Made by a program: the position numbers and the translations under genes. A stretch of 46,799 nt of DNA from Bacillota bacterium. GTDB lineage: Bacteria; Bacillota; UBA4882; UBA8346. The notes under the pieces were generated by a model, which saw nothing but the letters and a program-made list of their open reading frames with translations, searched no databases and was not told where the DNA came from. The number at the start of each line of letters is the position of its first letter. Within the stretch, counting starts at the first letter, position 1. The DNA lies in contig JAKPCT010000011.1 in the NCBI GenBank assembly GCA_029553165.1, forward strand, positions 1 through 46,799, given 5' to 3'. Shown here piece after piece: positions 25,801 to 33,690 of the stretch.

Positions 25801-27429
25801 GGGGTTGGCTTGATTTCGCCGCCACCGCACCATGATATCTATTCGATTGAAGATTTGGCCGAATTGATTCATGATTTGAAAAATGCCAATCGCAATGCGA
25901 GGATCAGTGTCAAATTGGTTTCTGAAGTTGGAGTTGGGACGATCGCCGCCGGTGTTGCCAAAGGCCGGGCTGATCTAATCCTGATCAGTGGTTATGATGG
26001 CGGAACAGGAGCTTCACCGCGAACCAGTATCCGGCATGCGGGATTGCCTTGGGAACTGGGTTTGGCTGAAACCCACCAAACACTGCTCCTCAATAACTTG
26101 CGTAGCCGGGTGGTTTTAGAGACTGATGGCAAGTTGATGACCGGTAGGGATGTAGTTGTGGCAGCACTTTTAGGTGCTGAAGAGTATGGATTTGCAACTC
26201 TGCCGTTGGTTGCCTTGGGTTGTATGATGATGCGTGTTTGTAACTTGGATACTTGTCCGGTTGGTATTGCTACTCAAAATCCGGAATTACGTAAAAAATT
26301 CATTGGTAAACCGGATTATGTCGTCAACTTAATGCGTTTTATTGCGCAAGAGATCCGGGAGATCATGGCAGAACTTGGATTTAGAACGATCAATGAGATG
26401 ATCGGAAGGACCGATAAATTAGAGCCGAATCAGGATGCTTTGAACTGGAAGACCAAAGGGTTGGATTTCTCAAATATTCTTTACCAACCAGAGGTACCGG
26501 CAGCAGTAGGCCGTTACTGTCAGATGGCACAGGATCACCAGTTGGAAAACTCACTGGATATCAAGGAATTATTGAAGATTTGTGAGCCGGCATTAGTTGG
26601 GCGTCAACCGGTTCAAGCCAGTTTGCCAATCCGGAATACCAACCGGGTAACCGGAACTATCCTCGGTAGTGAGATCACGCGAAGATATGGTGCTGCCGGA
26701 TTGCCGGAAGATACAATTAAATTACATTTCCGCGGTTCTGCCGGCCAGAGCTTTGGGGCATTTGTACCTGCCGGAGTAACCTTGAGGCTTGAAGGTGATG
26801 CTAATGACTATGTTGGTAAGGGTTTATCGGGAGGAAAGATTATCGTCTATCCGCCTTCCGAATCAGGTTTTGACCCAAGTAAAAATATTATTATTGGAAA
26901 TGTTGCCTTTTATGGTGCGACCAGTGGTGAAGCTTACATCAGTGGAATGGCCGGTGAGCGTTTCTGTGTGCGTAACAGTGGTGTGACAGCAGTGGTTGAA
27001 GCAGTAGGCGATCATGGTTGTGAATATATGACCGGTGGCAGGGTAATTGTCTTGGGTCCAACCGGCCGTAACTTTGCAGCAGGTATGTCAGGCGGTATTG
27101 CCTATGTACTTGATGAAGCAGAAGAATTCAATCAAAATTGCAATACCGAAATGGTTGATTTGGAACACTTAGTTGATACAACTGAGATTGGTGAAATCAA
27201 AGAGATTATCAGACGCCACCTGCACTACACCGGCAGTAAGCGGGCGGAAATGATTTTAAACAATTGGGATCAATATTTACCGAAGTTTGTCAGGGTAATT
27301 CCCAGAGATTATAAACGGGTTCTCCAAGCGTTGCAAGGATTGAAGGAATCCGGTTTAAAAGGCGATGAAGTCTTTATGGCTGCTTTTGAAGCGAACAAAA
27401 GTGATCTCAAACGGGTCAGCGGAAACTGA
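22834..27429 (+). CDS. gltB: Glutamate synthase large subunit
   Basis: 1531 residues. Transfers the amide nitrogen of glutamine to 2-oxoglutarate, giving two glutamates. The N-terminal glutamine amidotransferase class II domain has the catalytic Cys22 in [11 protein letters not shown], which becomes the N-terminus after propeptide removal in known enzymes. Then come the central domain, the FMN-binding barrel (with [17 protein letters not shown] and GEGGEDPSR), the [3Fe-4S] cysteines in [11 protein letters not shown] (about residues 1135-1145) and the C-terminal GXGXG beta-helix. Size is normal for bacterial GOGAT. The gene is followed 38 bases later by gltD, and the two share a promoter at 22716. 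Confidence 0.97.
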   Translation: MKQTGLPLKQGLYDPQHEHDACGIGFVVNIKGLQSHQIVKQGLTVLLNLDHRGARGADANTGDGAGILLQIPHRFLKKAAGLSGFELPDPGTYAVGMVFMPQEPSLRAECEKLLARFIHEEGQTLLGWRTVPTNDSMLGESARACKPYIRQLFIKRNPEIKDDLGFERKLYVIRKRAEKAIRYSEMPGGESFYIASLSSKTIVYKGMLTPDQLEQFYPDLTDPDLESALALVHSRFSTNTFPSWERAHPNRYLIHNGEINTLRGNVNWMYARESMFQSDKFGDDISKIFPIINQDGSDSAMFDECLEFLMLAGRSLPHAMMMMVPEPWSKHQSMDPDKRAFYEYHSCLMEPWDGPAAMAFSDGSIVGAVLDRNGLRPARYYVTKDDLVILASEVGVIDVSPEMVVEKGRLQPGRMLLIDTKAQRIISDQELKAKLAKEQPYQSWLDQYLLTLNDLPESKVLKTNPKNTLIQRQKAFGYTYEDLRMVITPMAQDSVEPIGAMGTDIPLAVLSEKPQLLYDYFKQLFAQVTNPPIDAIREEIVTGTEIFIGSEGNLLNPQPESCRQLKLETPILSNEDLNRIEQLNQEGFKSVTLPMLFCAKEGGAGLKKALSQLCNDALQEIKAGANIIILSDREINSEMAAIPALLAVSGLHHFLIREQVRTQVSLVVESGEPREVHHFALLLGYGASAINPYLVFETLDDLIKKDLLTVKEFYQAKKNYIKAVVKGIVKVLSKMGISTIQSYQGAQIFEAVGLNQSVIDNYFTWTPSRIEGVGLDVIAREAGMRHTAAFDERVATGVLETGGVYQWRKDGEYHLYNPETIHKLQQACWNNDYQLYKEYSNLINNQTQKACTLRGLLKFKTTPQPIPIDEVESIESICRRFKTGAMSYGSISKEAHEALAIAMNRIGGKSNTGEGGEDPSRFIPEANGDSKCSAIKQVASGRFGVTSEYLVNAQEIQIKMAQGAKPGEGGQLPGRKVYPWVARVRHSTPGVGLISPPPHHDIYSIEDLAELIHDLKNANRNARISVKLVSEVGVGTIAAGVAKGRADLILISGYDGGTGASPRTSIRHAGLPWELGLAETHQTLLLNNLRSRVVLETDGKLMTGRDVVVAALLGAEEYGFATLPLVALGCMMMRVCNLDTCPVGIATQNPELRKKFIGKPDYVVNLMRFIAQEIREIMAELGFRTINEMIGRTDKLEPNQDALNWKTKGLDFSNILYQPEVPAAVGRYCQMAQDHQLENSLDIKELLKICEPALVGRQPVQASLPIRNTNRVTGTILGSEITRRYGAAGLPEDTIKLHFRGSAGQSFGAFVPAGVTLRLEGDANDYVGKGLSGGKIIVYPPSESGFDPSKNIIIGNVAFYGATSGEAYISGMAGERFCVRNSGVTAVVEAVGDHGCEYMTGGRVIVLGPTGRNFAAGMSGGIAYVLDEAEEFNQNCNTEMVDLEHLVDTTEIGEIKEIIRRHLHYTGSKRAEMILNNWDQYLPKFVRVIPRDYKRVLQALQGLKESGLKGDEVFMAAFEANKSDLKRVSGN

Positions 27430-27467
27430 TTTTCACCGCGCAAAATGATGAGCTGGAGGAGTTTATT

Positions 27468-28943
27468 ATGGGTAAGTCAACCGGATTTATTGAATATCAA
27501 AGGAGAGTGCCGGAGGATCGGCTCCCGCAGGAACGCTTAAATGATTGGAATGAATTTCACCATCATTTATCCGAAGCCGAGCAACAAGTTCAGGCTGCCA
27601 GATGCATGGATTGCGGCACACCGTTTTGTCATACCGGGATCCTTTATAAAGGGATGGCAATGGGTTGTCCAATTAACAATCTGATCCCGGAGTGGAATGA
27701 TTTAGTCTATAAAGGTCAGTGGCAGGAAGCAGTAAAACGGCTGCGTTTGACTAACAATTTTCCCGAGTTTACCGGCAGGGTGTGTCCGGCACCTTGTGAA
27801 GGTTCATGTACTTTGGGATTTAATGAGCCGCCAATCACGATTAAGACAAATGAGTGTGCAATTATTGACCGGGCTTTTGCCGAAGGATGGATCAAACCGC
27901 AACCGCCAACCGTCCGTACCGGAAAGAAAGTTGCGGTTGTCGGTTCAGGTCCGGCTGGGCTTGCGTGTGCCGACCAGCTCAATCAAGCGGGGCACTTGGT
28001 AACGGTCTTCGAACGGCATGACCGGATTGGCGGATTGTTGATGTACGGAATACCAAATATGAAGCTGGATAAACAGATCGTCCAACGGCGTGTTGATTTG
28101 CTGAAAGCAGAAGGGATCGAGTTTAAGACCAACGTTGAGGTTGGTAAGGATTATCCGGCAGAAAAATTATTAGCGGAGTTTGATGCGGTCGTTTTATGCG
28201 GTGGAGCAACCAAGCCCCGCGATCTGGTTGTCGAGGGCCGCAACTCCAACGGAATTTACTTTGCAATGAAGTTTTTACATGCTAATACGAAGAGTTTGCT
28301 CGATTCCAACCATCAAGACGGTAAATATATCTCAGCCAGGGATAAGGATGTAATTGTTATCGGTGGTGGTGATACCGGTACTGACTGTGTTGCAACAGCG
28401 TTACGTCATGGTTGTAGAAGTGTCCGGCAGTTTGAGATCGTGCCCAGTCTTCCTACCGAACGTGCGCTAACCAATCCCTGGCCTGAATGGCCGAGAGTTT
28501 TAAAGGCAGACTATGGTCAGGAAGAAGCAATTGCCGTTTTTGGCGAGGATCCAAGGACTTATTGTATCAGTACTAAAAAATTCAGTGCGGATCAGGATGG
28601 TAATCTGGAAGCAGTCCATACGGTTGCAGTTAAGTGGGAGATGAAAGCCGATGGAAACTGGGGATTTACTGAAATTCCCGGGACCGAAAAGGTATGGCCG
28701 GCCCAGATGGTCTTGTTGGCAATGGGATTTGTAGGGCCTGAAGAGAGCTTGCTTAAACAATTGGGAGTTGAACAGGATCAACGTACCAATGTTAAAGCTG
28801 AATATGGCAAATTTATGACTAATATTCCGGGGGTTTTTGCCGCCGGTGATATGCGGCGCGGTCAAAGTTTAGTGGTATGGGCGATCAATGAAGGGCGTGC
28901 CGCTGCAAAAGCTTGTGACCAATATTTAATGAATCAAAGTTAA
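27468..28943 (+). CDS. gltD: Glutamate synthase small subunit
   Basis: 491 residues, ATG 27468 after CTGGAGGAG. Supplies electrons from NAD(P)H through FAD and two [4Fe-4S] clusters to GltB. The N-terminal cluster domain shows [22 protein letters not shown] and CPAPCEGSC. The FAD-binding Rossmann motif is [14 protein letters not shown] and the NAD(P)H one is [13 protein letters not shown]. The C-terminal [14 protein letters not shown] closes the FAD site. Length fits the family. An IclR-type gene follows 63 bases downstream on the same strand and may be cotranscribed. Confidence 0.96.
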   Translation: MGKSTGFIEYQRRVPEDRLPQERLNDWNEFHHHLSEAEQQVQAARCMDCGTPFCHTGILYKGMAMGCPINNLIPEWNDLVYKGQWQEAVKRLRLTNNFPEFTGRVCPAPCEGSCTLGFNEPPITIKTNECAIIDRAFAEGWIKPQPPTVRTGKKVAVVGSGPAGLACADQLNQAGHLVTVFERHDRIGGLLMYGIPNMKLDKQIVQRRVDLLKAEGIEFKTNVEVGKDYPAEKLLAEFDAVVLCGGATKPRDLVVEGRNSNGIYFAMKFLHANTKSLLDSNHQDGKYISARDKDVIVIGGGDTGTDCVATALRHGCRSVRQFEIVPSLPTERALTNPWPEWPRVLKADYGQEEAIAVFGEDPRTYCISTKKFSADQDGNLEAVHTVAVKWEMKADGNWGFTEIPGTEKVWPAQMVLLAMGFVGPEESLLKQLGVEQDQRTNVKAEYGKFMTNIPGVFAAGDMRRGQSLVVWAINEGRAAAKACDQYLMNQS

Positions 28944-29006
28944 TTGAGGATTACTCTCTAAAACAAGCAGGAATGTTAAAATGTGCCAAATCGGGGGTAG
29001 CTAACA

Positions 29007-29807
29007 ATGCGAATCAACACCGAACCGAAGGAAGTAAAAGTTAAAACGGTTGAAAAAACTTTAAAACTGTTGGAGATTTTAGCTGAAAATAATGGTCCGA
29101 TACCATTAACCAGACTGGGGCAGATGTCCAACTTGAGTTTGAGTACGGCGCACCGTTTGTTAAATACTTTATGCCGGAATGGTTTTGTTGAACGGGAAAG
29201 AGTTACCGGACACTATAAACTAGGGATCAAAGCCTTTTTAATCGGTAATGCCGCATTACAAAACGTTGATCTGCGACCGACGGCGTTACCGTATTTGAGC
29301 AAGTTGGCCGAGAAGACTAATGAATCAACATATCTGGCAATATTGACCCATCAGGATGTAATCTATTCCGATTCTGTAAAGACGTCCGGTCCGATCCAAT
29401 TTGGGATTCAAACCGGAATTCCGATACCGGCGTTTCAAACTAACTCCGGAAAAGTATTGTTAGCCTATCTTCCCAATCTTGAGTTACAGACTATATTGGA
29501 AAGCTATCATTCGCAAAATTTAATTGCCGATCTGTCAAAACTGCTTGAAGAGTTGCAAACCATCAAAGAAAACGGGTTTTTAGCAGGAACTACCGAGCTG
29601 GGCAGTAATATTAAAGAGATTAGTGCTCCGGTCTTTAACCACTTAAAGATCTGTGTTGGTGCAGTAAGCATCTTTGTAACCGGTCGCTATAATCAGGAAC
29701 AGGAAGCCGATCTCAATCAGGAGGTAATTAAAACCGCGTTTGATATCTCAAATGCTATGGGTTTTCGGCTCAATCCGAAAGAATGGTCAGCAACCGGGCG
29801 TTCCTAA
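29007..29807 (+). CDS. IclR-family transcriptional regulator
   Basis: 266 residues, ATG 29007 with a GGGGGT site. The N-terminal winged helix-turn-helix (about residues 12-65) reads TLKLLEILAENNGPIPLTRL then STAHRLLNTLCRNGFVER. The C-terminal IclR effector domain (about 85-255) binds a small ligand, commonly a carboxylic acid. Neighbourhood with gltBD suggests control of nitrogen or carbon metabolism, but IclR targets cannot be read from sequence. A terminator follows, shared with the convergent fabF. Confidence 0.9.
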   Translation: MRINTEPKEVKVKTVEKTLKLLEILAENNGPIPLTRLGQMSNLSLSTAHRLLNTLCRNGFVERERVTGHYKLGIKAFLIGNAALQNVDLRPTALPYLSKLAEKTNESTYLAILTHQDVIYSDSVKTSGPIQFGIQTGIPIPAFQTNSGKVLLAYLPNLELQTILESYHSQNLIADLSKLLEELQTIKENGFLAGTTELGSNIKEISAPVFNHLKICVGAVSIFVTGRYNQEQEADLNQEVIKTAFDISNAMGFRLNPKEWSATGRS

Positions 29808-29859
29808 AAAATCGTTTAAACGTAGGAATTAATGTTTTATTTTGTGATATTAGCTATAA

Positions 29860-29887
29860 GAAAACCCGCTGCTGAAAGCGGGTTTTC
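29860..29887. terminator. Bidirectional terminator between the IclR gene and fabF
   Basis: GAAAACCCGCT (29860-29870) pairs perfectly with AGCGGGTTTTC (29877-29887), six-base loop. Both flanks are A/T runs, so it can act for both convergent genes. Confidence 0.85.
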
Positions 29888-29892
29888 AAATT

Positions 29893-31131
29893 TTATTCAT
29901 ACTTTTTAAGGACCAAACAAGCATTGGTCGAACCAAATCCAAATGAATTACTGATGGCGACCTTAATCGGAGCTTTTCTCGGAGTATTGGGAACATAATC
30001 CAGATCGCACTCCGGATCGGGAGTTTCATAATTGATTGTCGGAGGTACTGTTTGATGGTAAAGCGCTAAGGCAGTATAAGCTGCTTCGATTGCGCCCGCT
30101 GCTCCTAACAGGTGCCCGGTCATAGATTTGGTTGAACTGACCATTAATTTTGGGGCATGGTCTTTAAAGGCTAACTTAATTGCTGCAGTCTCCATTGCAT
30201 CATTTGCCGGAGTTGAAGTGCCGTGAGCATTGATATAGTCAACATCTTCCGGTTTGAGACCGGCTGAAGCAATTGCTAATTCCATACAACGGCTGGCGCC
30301 CGAACCATCCGGTATCGGGGCGGCAATATGATAAGCGTCACTGTTCATTCCAAAACCGATGATTTCAGAATAGATTTTAGCGCCTCGTTTTAAAGCGTGT
30401 TCCAGCTCTTCTAAGATCAAGATCCCCGAACCTTCACCCATTACGAACCCATTACGCTTGGCATCAAACGGACAGCTTGCCTTTTCAGGGGTTTCGTTGT
30501 TGGTAGAGAGAGCCTTCATATTGTTAAATCCTGCTACAGCCAACGGTGTAATTGCAGCTTCGGCGCCACCTGAAAAGACAACATCAGCCTCACCGCGTTT
30601 AATGATATGGTATGCTTCTCCGAGAGCATGAGTTCCGGTTGCACAGGCGGATACCGGTGAGAAGTTAGGACCTTTAGCACCGGTGCGAATCGAAATCTGG
30701 CCCGGAGCTAAGTTGATGACACAACCGGGGACAAAGAATGCGGATACTCGGCCTGGTCCTTGTTGCACACAGGCATTTTCGTTGTTACAGAGTGTTTCAA
30801 CACCGCCCATACCTGAGCCGACAATGGTCCCAACCCGTTCGGCGTTTTCAGGAGTGATTTTAAACCCGGAGTCCGCCAAAGCTTCTTCGGCAGCAGCAAT
30901 TGCATAGTGAATAAACCGGTCCATCTTTTTGATCTCTTTTTTCTCAATAAAGTTAGCGGGATCAAAGTTTTTAACTTCACCGGCAATCGTGGTAGCATGT
31001 TTGGAAGTATCGAACCTCGTTATTGGTGCAATTCCGGAACGGCCAGCCAAGAGAGAATCCCAGTTTTCGTTGGTATTGAGACCAATTGGTGTTACTAATC
31101 CGATACCTGTTATTACAACGCGTCTATTCAT
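29893..31131 (-). CDS. fabF: Beta-ketoacyl-ACP synthase II
   Basis: 412 residues, ATG 31131 with an AGGTGAT site. Condenses malonyl-ACP with acyl-ACP to extend fatty acids. The thiolase fold shows the catalytic triad: C163 in SACATGTH, a His in NAHGTSTPAND, and a His in SMTGHLLGAAG. Residue 163 matches the E. coli FabF position. It is the second gene of a marR-fabF operon (13-base gap). Other fab genes are absent here, so this may be the only condensing-enzyme gene at the site or an extra copy. Confidence 0.96.
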   Translation of the reverse strand: MNRRVVITGIGLVTPIGLNTNENWDSLLAGRSGIAPITRFDTSKHATTIAGEVKNFDPANFIEKKEIKKMDRFIHYAIAAAEEALADSGFKITPENAERVGTIVGSGMGGVETLCNNENACVQQGPGRVSAFFVPGCVINLAPGQISIRTGAKGPNFSPVSACATGTHALGEAYHIIKRGEADVVFSGGAEAAITPLAVAGFNNMKALSTNNETPEKASCPFDAKRNGFVMGEGSGILILEELEHALKRGAKIYSEIIGFGMNSDAYHIAAPIPDGSGASRCMELAIASAGLKPEDVDYINAHGTSTPANDAMETAAIKLAFKDHAPKLMVSSTKSMTGHLLGAAGAIEAAYTALALYHQTVPPTINYETPDPECDLDYVPNTPRKAPIKVAISNSFGFGSTNACLVLKKYE

Positions 31132-31144
31132 AATATCACCTGCT

Positions 31145-31567
31145 TTAAATTTGTTTATTGATTACGGACATAGTGCGACGAAAAACTTTGATGTCTTCAG
31201 AAGATAATTCCGTTTGCAATTTACGGTCTAACTCCTCGACTAAAGATGTGATTGTCTGTCTGGCGGTTAGACCTTCCGGGGTTAAATAGATTAAAATGCC
31301 GCGCCGGTCGTTGGGATCTTTTTGCCGTTCGATGAGACCTTGTTTTTCAAGGCGATCTAACAAGCCGCTTATACTCGAGTTCTCCAAGTCAAGCTCTTTG
31401 GCCAGTGAACGGGGATTTTTACCGCTCCCGGGCGGGATTTCGAGTAAGAGTAATGCTTTCTGGACTGTTAAATCGTACTTTGATAAACGCTGGTTATAGT
31501 AGCGGGATAGTTTCTGCCAGGTATTTTTGATTAATAGACAGAAGAGTGGAGGACTGTTGCCTTCCAA
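31145..31567 (-). CDS. MarR-family regulator, probably FabT-like
   Basis: 140 residues from TTG 31567; the GGAGGGGG ribosome site lies about nine bases upstream and the first ATG is too far inside. The winged helix domain (about residues 35-110) has LENSSISGLLDRLEKQGLIER and the wing DPNDRRGILIYLTPEG, both typical of MarR. As the first gene of an operon with fabF it resembles FabT-type regulators that respond to acyl-ACP and control fatty-acid synthesis; that role is inference from context. A palindrome at its own promoter suggests autoregulation. Confidence 0.85.
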   Translation of the reverse strand: MEGNSPPLFCLLIKNTWQKLSRYYNQRLSKYDLTVQKALLLLEIPPGSGKNPRSLAKELDLENSSISGLLDRLEKQGLIERQKDPNDRRGILIYLTPEGLTARQTITSLVEELDRKLQTELSSEDIKVFRRTMSVINKQI

Positions 31568-31607
31568 ATCGTAGTACCCCCTCCCTTAAAATAGTTCGCA
31601 TACAAAA

Positions 31608-31623
31608 TATTCGGATACGAATA
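31608..31623. promoter_or_regulatory. Palindromic operator at the marR-fabF promoter
   Basis: TATTCG-GATA-CGAATA, a perfect six-base inverted repeat, overlapping the -10 box at its right end. A second related half-site array, TTCGCATACAAA (31595-31606), lies about one helical turn and a half away and repeats the TTCGnATACnAA pattern. Likely binding sites for the MarR protein encoded downstream. Confidence 0.65.
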
Positions 31624-31651
31624 ATATAACATTAAATGATACGGAAGTCAA
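31623..31651 (-). promoter_or_regulatory. Sigma-A promoter of marR-fabF
   Basis: On the minus strand TTGACT (31651-31646), 17-base spacer, TATATT (31628-31623). The start would fall within the palindrome, so a bound repressor would block it. Confidence 0.7.
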
Positions 31652-32127
31652 TTGGGGAGGAGTATCTCAATGATCTGTTTGCTTTATTTCAGTTTTGTCT
31701 TATTGTTGTGCGTTTTTTCTTGAGGGTTGTCTGGTCAACCCTCAAACTCCCACCATTGGGGACGGAGATGCGTCCCCAAACCCCTCCAACTGCTCCGGTC
31801 TTCCATGACCTGTGGAGGTAGTATTTATATTATATTGCCGTCTAATCCCTCACGACGGCTTCAGGGTTTGTCCTGAATGCCGACGCATGTTGTATTCAGT
31901 CGAATTAGAGCTTTTCAGAATTTGTTGCAGTTCTTGGAGTGTGTAGGCAGCATTGATGGAACTGATCAAACCCGGGCGCATTGATTGGGGGCTTTGTTTC
32001 AAGGTACATAAACCAATTTAACAGTGTTTGAATAATTAATATCAGTTTTTTGTTAAATTTTAGCACCCGTGCAGGAAAACAAAGTAAATAGTAGTAATTA
32101 TTACATATTATTTTGGAGGTGTCGTTA
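31652..32127. other. Non-coding stretch with hairpin cluster, ahead of the TPR gene
   Basis: 476 bases between the marR promoter and the TPR gene. 31720-31877 holds five consecutive hairpins, described separately. A 61-codon open frame at 31636 has no ribosome site and is crossed by the hairpins, so it is not called. The last 100 bases are AT-rich and should hold the TPR-gene promoter. Confidence 0.6.
31720..31877. repeat. Cluster of five perfect hairpins
   Basis: In order: TTGAGGGTTG with CAACCCTCAA (31720-31745, ten pairs); TTGGGGACG with CGTCCCCAA (31756-31779, nine pairs); CCTCCA with TGGAGG enclosing GGTC/GACC (31783-31818); GCCGTC with GACGGC (31837-31859); TTCAGG with CCTGAA (31860-31877). 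None is followed by a T run, so they are not terminators. GC content is higher than in the flanks. It may be a structured RNA or a decayed repeat element. Confidence 0.7.
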
Positions 32128-33690
32128 ATGGAAATTGAAACCGGCTGGAGTTGGAAGCGATGTCTGCTTTTGATTGGCGGATTGATTTGTCTGTTTAGCA
32201 TTGTTTTGGTTTCATTATATTTTATAACTGTTAGTGGACAATCAAAGGACGAAGTGTCATTGGTTGAAAACGGTAAAGATATTTATGGCTATCCGGTAAG
32301 TACTGTTAATACAGAAGCGCTCCGTCAAATGTTGCAGGAACAAAAATTTGGTGAGCTAAATCAATTGTTGGAGCAGTATTATCAAGATTGGGTAACTGAT
32401 TTTCGTAATGAATATGTGTTGTCAGATGCTTATGATGCATTTGCAATAAACGATCAGAGTTATCAAGGAAGATTAGATCAATGGGTTAAAAAGTTTCCGA
32501 CTGCTTATCAACCGTATTTGGCGCGGGCCAGTTTTTTCAATCATTTAGCTTGGGAGAGCAGAGGCTATCGTTGGGCATCTGAAACTTCTGCCGAACAGTT
32601 TGCCAATATGAAACATTATTTTCAAGAAGCGAATCAGGATCTTCAAGTTGTTTTAGAGATGGAGCCAAATCATTTGGTGGCTTATGATTTATTATTGTCC
32701 ATGAATACTGCTTTGGGTAATAAAGAAATCAATTATAATTTAATCAAAAAAGCGTTGCAGTTTGCACCAAATTCTTTTCTGCTTCGGAGTAGATATATTC
32801 ATTCGATTAGGCCCAGATGGGGCGGATCATACCAACAGATGAGGCAATTTGCTAAAGAAGCTCAAAAATTTAATAATACTAATCCTCGTTTGAAGGTCCT
32901 GTTGGGTTTTGCAAATGCAGACCTTGCTAACGTATTAACACGTCAAAATTGCTATTGGTTAGCAGAGTTGTTGTATACCAATGCTTTGGCTAAAGGACAT
33001 CACTGGGGATTTTATGAGGAACTTGCTTCTTGTTATCTTTCTAATAATAAAAGTGGGCAAGCTTTAAAGATGATCAACCAGGCAATTGAATTGCGACCAC
33101 AATTGGAAGAGAATTATTTATTACGCGCGGAAATCTATTCGGCACAGGGAAATTTCGACGGAGCACTAGCAGATCTGTTATTAGCTGAAAAGTTAAATCC
33201 TGGCTATTCGCGACTGCAATCAACCCGGGAACGGGTTAGTCAGCGTTTTGTAATCAGTGGCTATAATTATCATCAGTCGAAACAGAATGAGTTGGCATTT
33301 ACTGATTATGAACGCGCTTTAAAACTCTGGTCTAATAATGCCGAAGCATTTTACTGGAGAGCGAAGACTTATATTGATCTAAAGCAATTTACTGCGGCTG
33401 AGGCCGATTTAAAAGCAGCAATTACGATCAATCCGACTTATTTCGAGGCAGTACGCTTAATGGACTGGATACTCTTTCAAGGGCGACGTTTTGATGAGAT
33501 TATCAGTTACTGGACGCGTTATCTGGAACAAAAACCGGATGATGCCCAAGCATATTTAGAAAGGGGCGGGGCCTACTTTCACAAACGTGATTGGGAAGCG
33601 GCGATGCGCGATGCAAAAGCGGCGGCCGACTTGGGACATCCAGAAGGAAAAAAGCGTTATGAAGAGATGAAGCAACGTTTGGGTATTTAA
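32128..33690 (+). CDS. Membrane-anchored TPR protein with DUF4034-like part
   Basis: 520 residues from ATG 32128, eight bases after GGAGGTG; the in-frame TTG at 32113 overlaps that site. One N-terminal membrane segment (about residues 12-34) puts the rest outside. Residues of about 60-260 resemble the DUF4034 domain, with the typical RPRWGGSYQQMRQFA stretch. The C-terminal half is a run of TPR-like helical repeats (about 265-515, e.g. NYLLRAEIYSAQGNFDGALA and AFYWRAKTYIDLKQFTAAEA), a protein-protein scaffold. Partner unknown. Its stop codon overlaps that of the convergent HD-GYP gene by four bases with no terminator between. Confidence 0.8.
   Translation: MEIETGWSWKRCLLLIGGLICLFSIVLVSLYFITVSGQSKDEVSLVENGKDIYGYPVSTVNTEALRQMLQEQKFGELNQLLEQYYQDWVTDFRNEYVLSDAYDAFAINDQSYQGRLDQWVKKFPTAYQPYLARASFFNHLAWESRGYRWASETSAEQFANMKHYFQEANQDLQVVLEMEPNHLVAYDLLLSMNTALGNKEINYNLIKKALQFAPNSFLLRSRYIHSIRPRWGGSYQQMRQFAKEAQKFNNTNPRLKVLLGFANADLANVLTRQNCYWLAELLYTNALAKGHHWGFYEELASCYLSNNKSGQALKMINQAIELRPQLEENYLLRAEIYSAQGNFDGALADLLLAEKLNPGYSRLQSTRERVSQRFVISGYNYHQSKQNELAFTDYERALKLWSNNAEAFYWRAKTYIDLKQFTAAEADLKAAITINPTYFEAVRLMDWILFQGRRFDEIISYWTRYLEQKPDDAQAYLERGGAYFHKRDWEAAMRDAKAAADLGHPEGKKRYEEMKQRLGI

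Noticed and set aside
31636..31821. Open frame of 61 codons ahead of the TPR gene
   Set aside because: It runs through several perfect hairpins, lacks a ribosome site and has no recognisable protein features.
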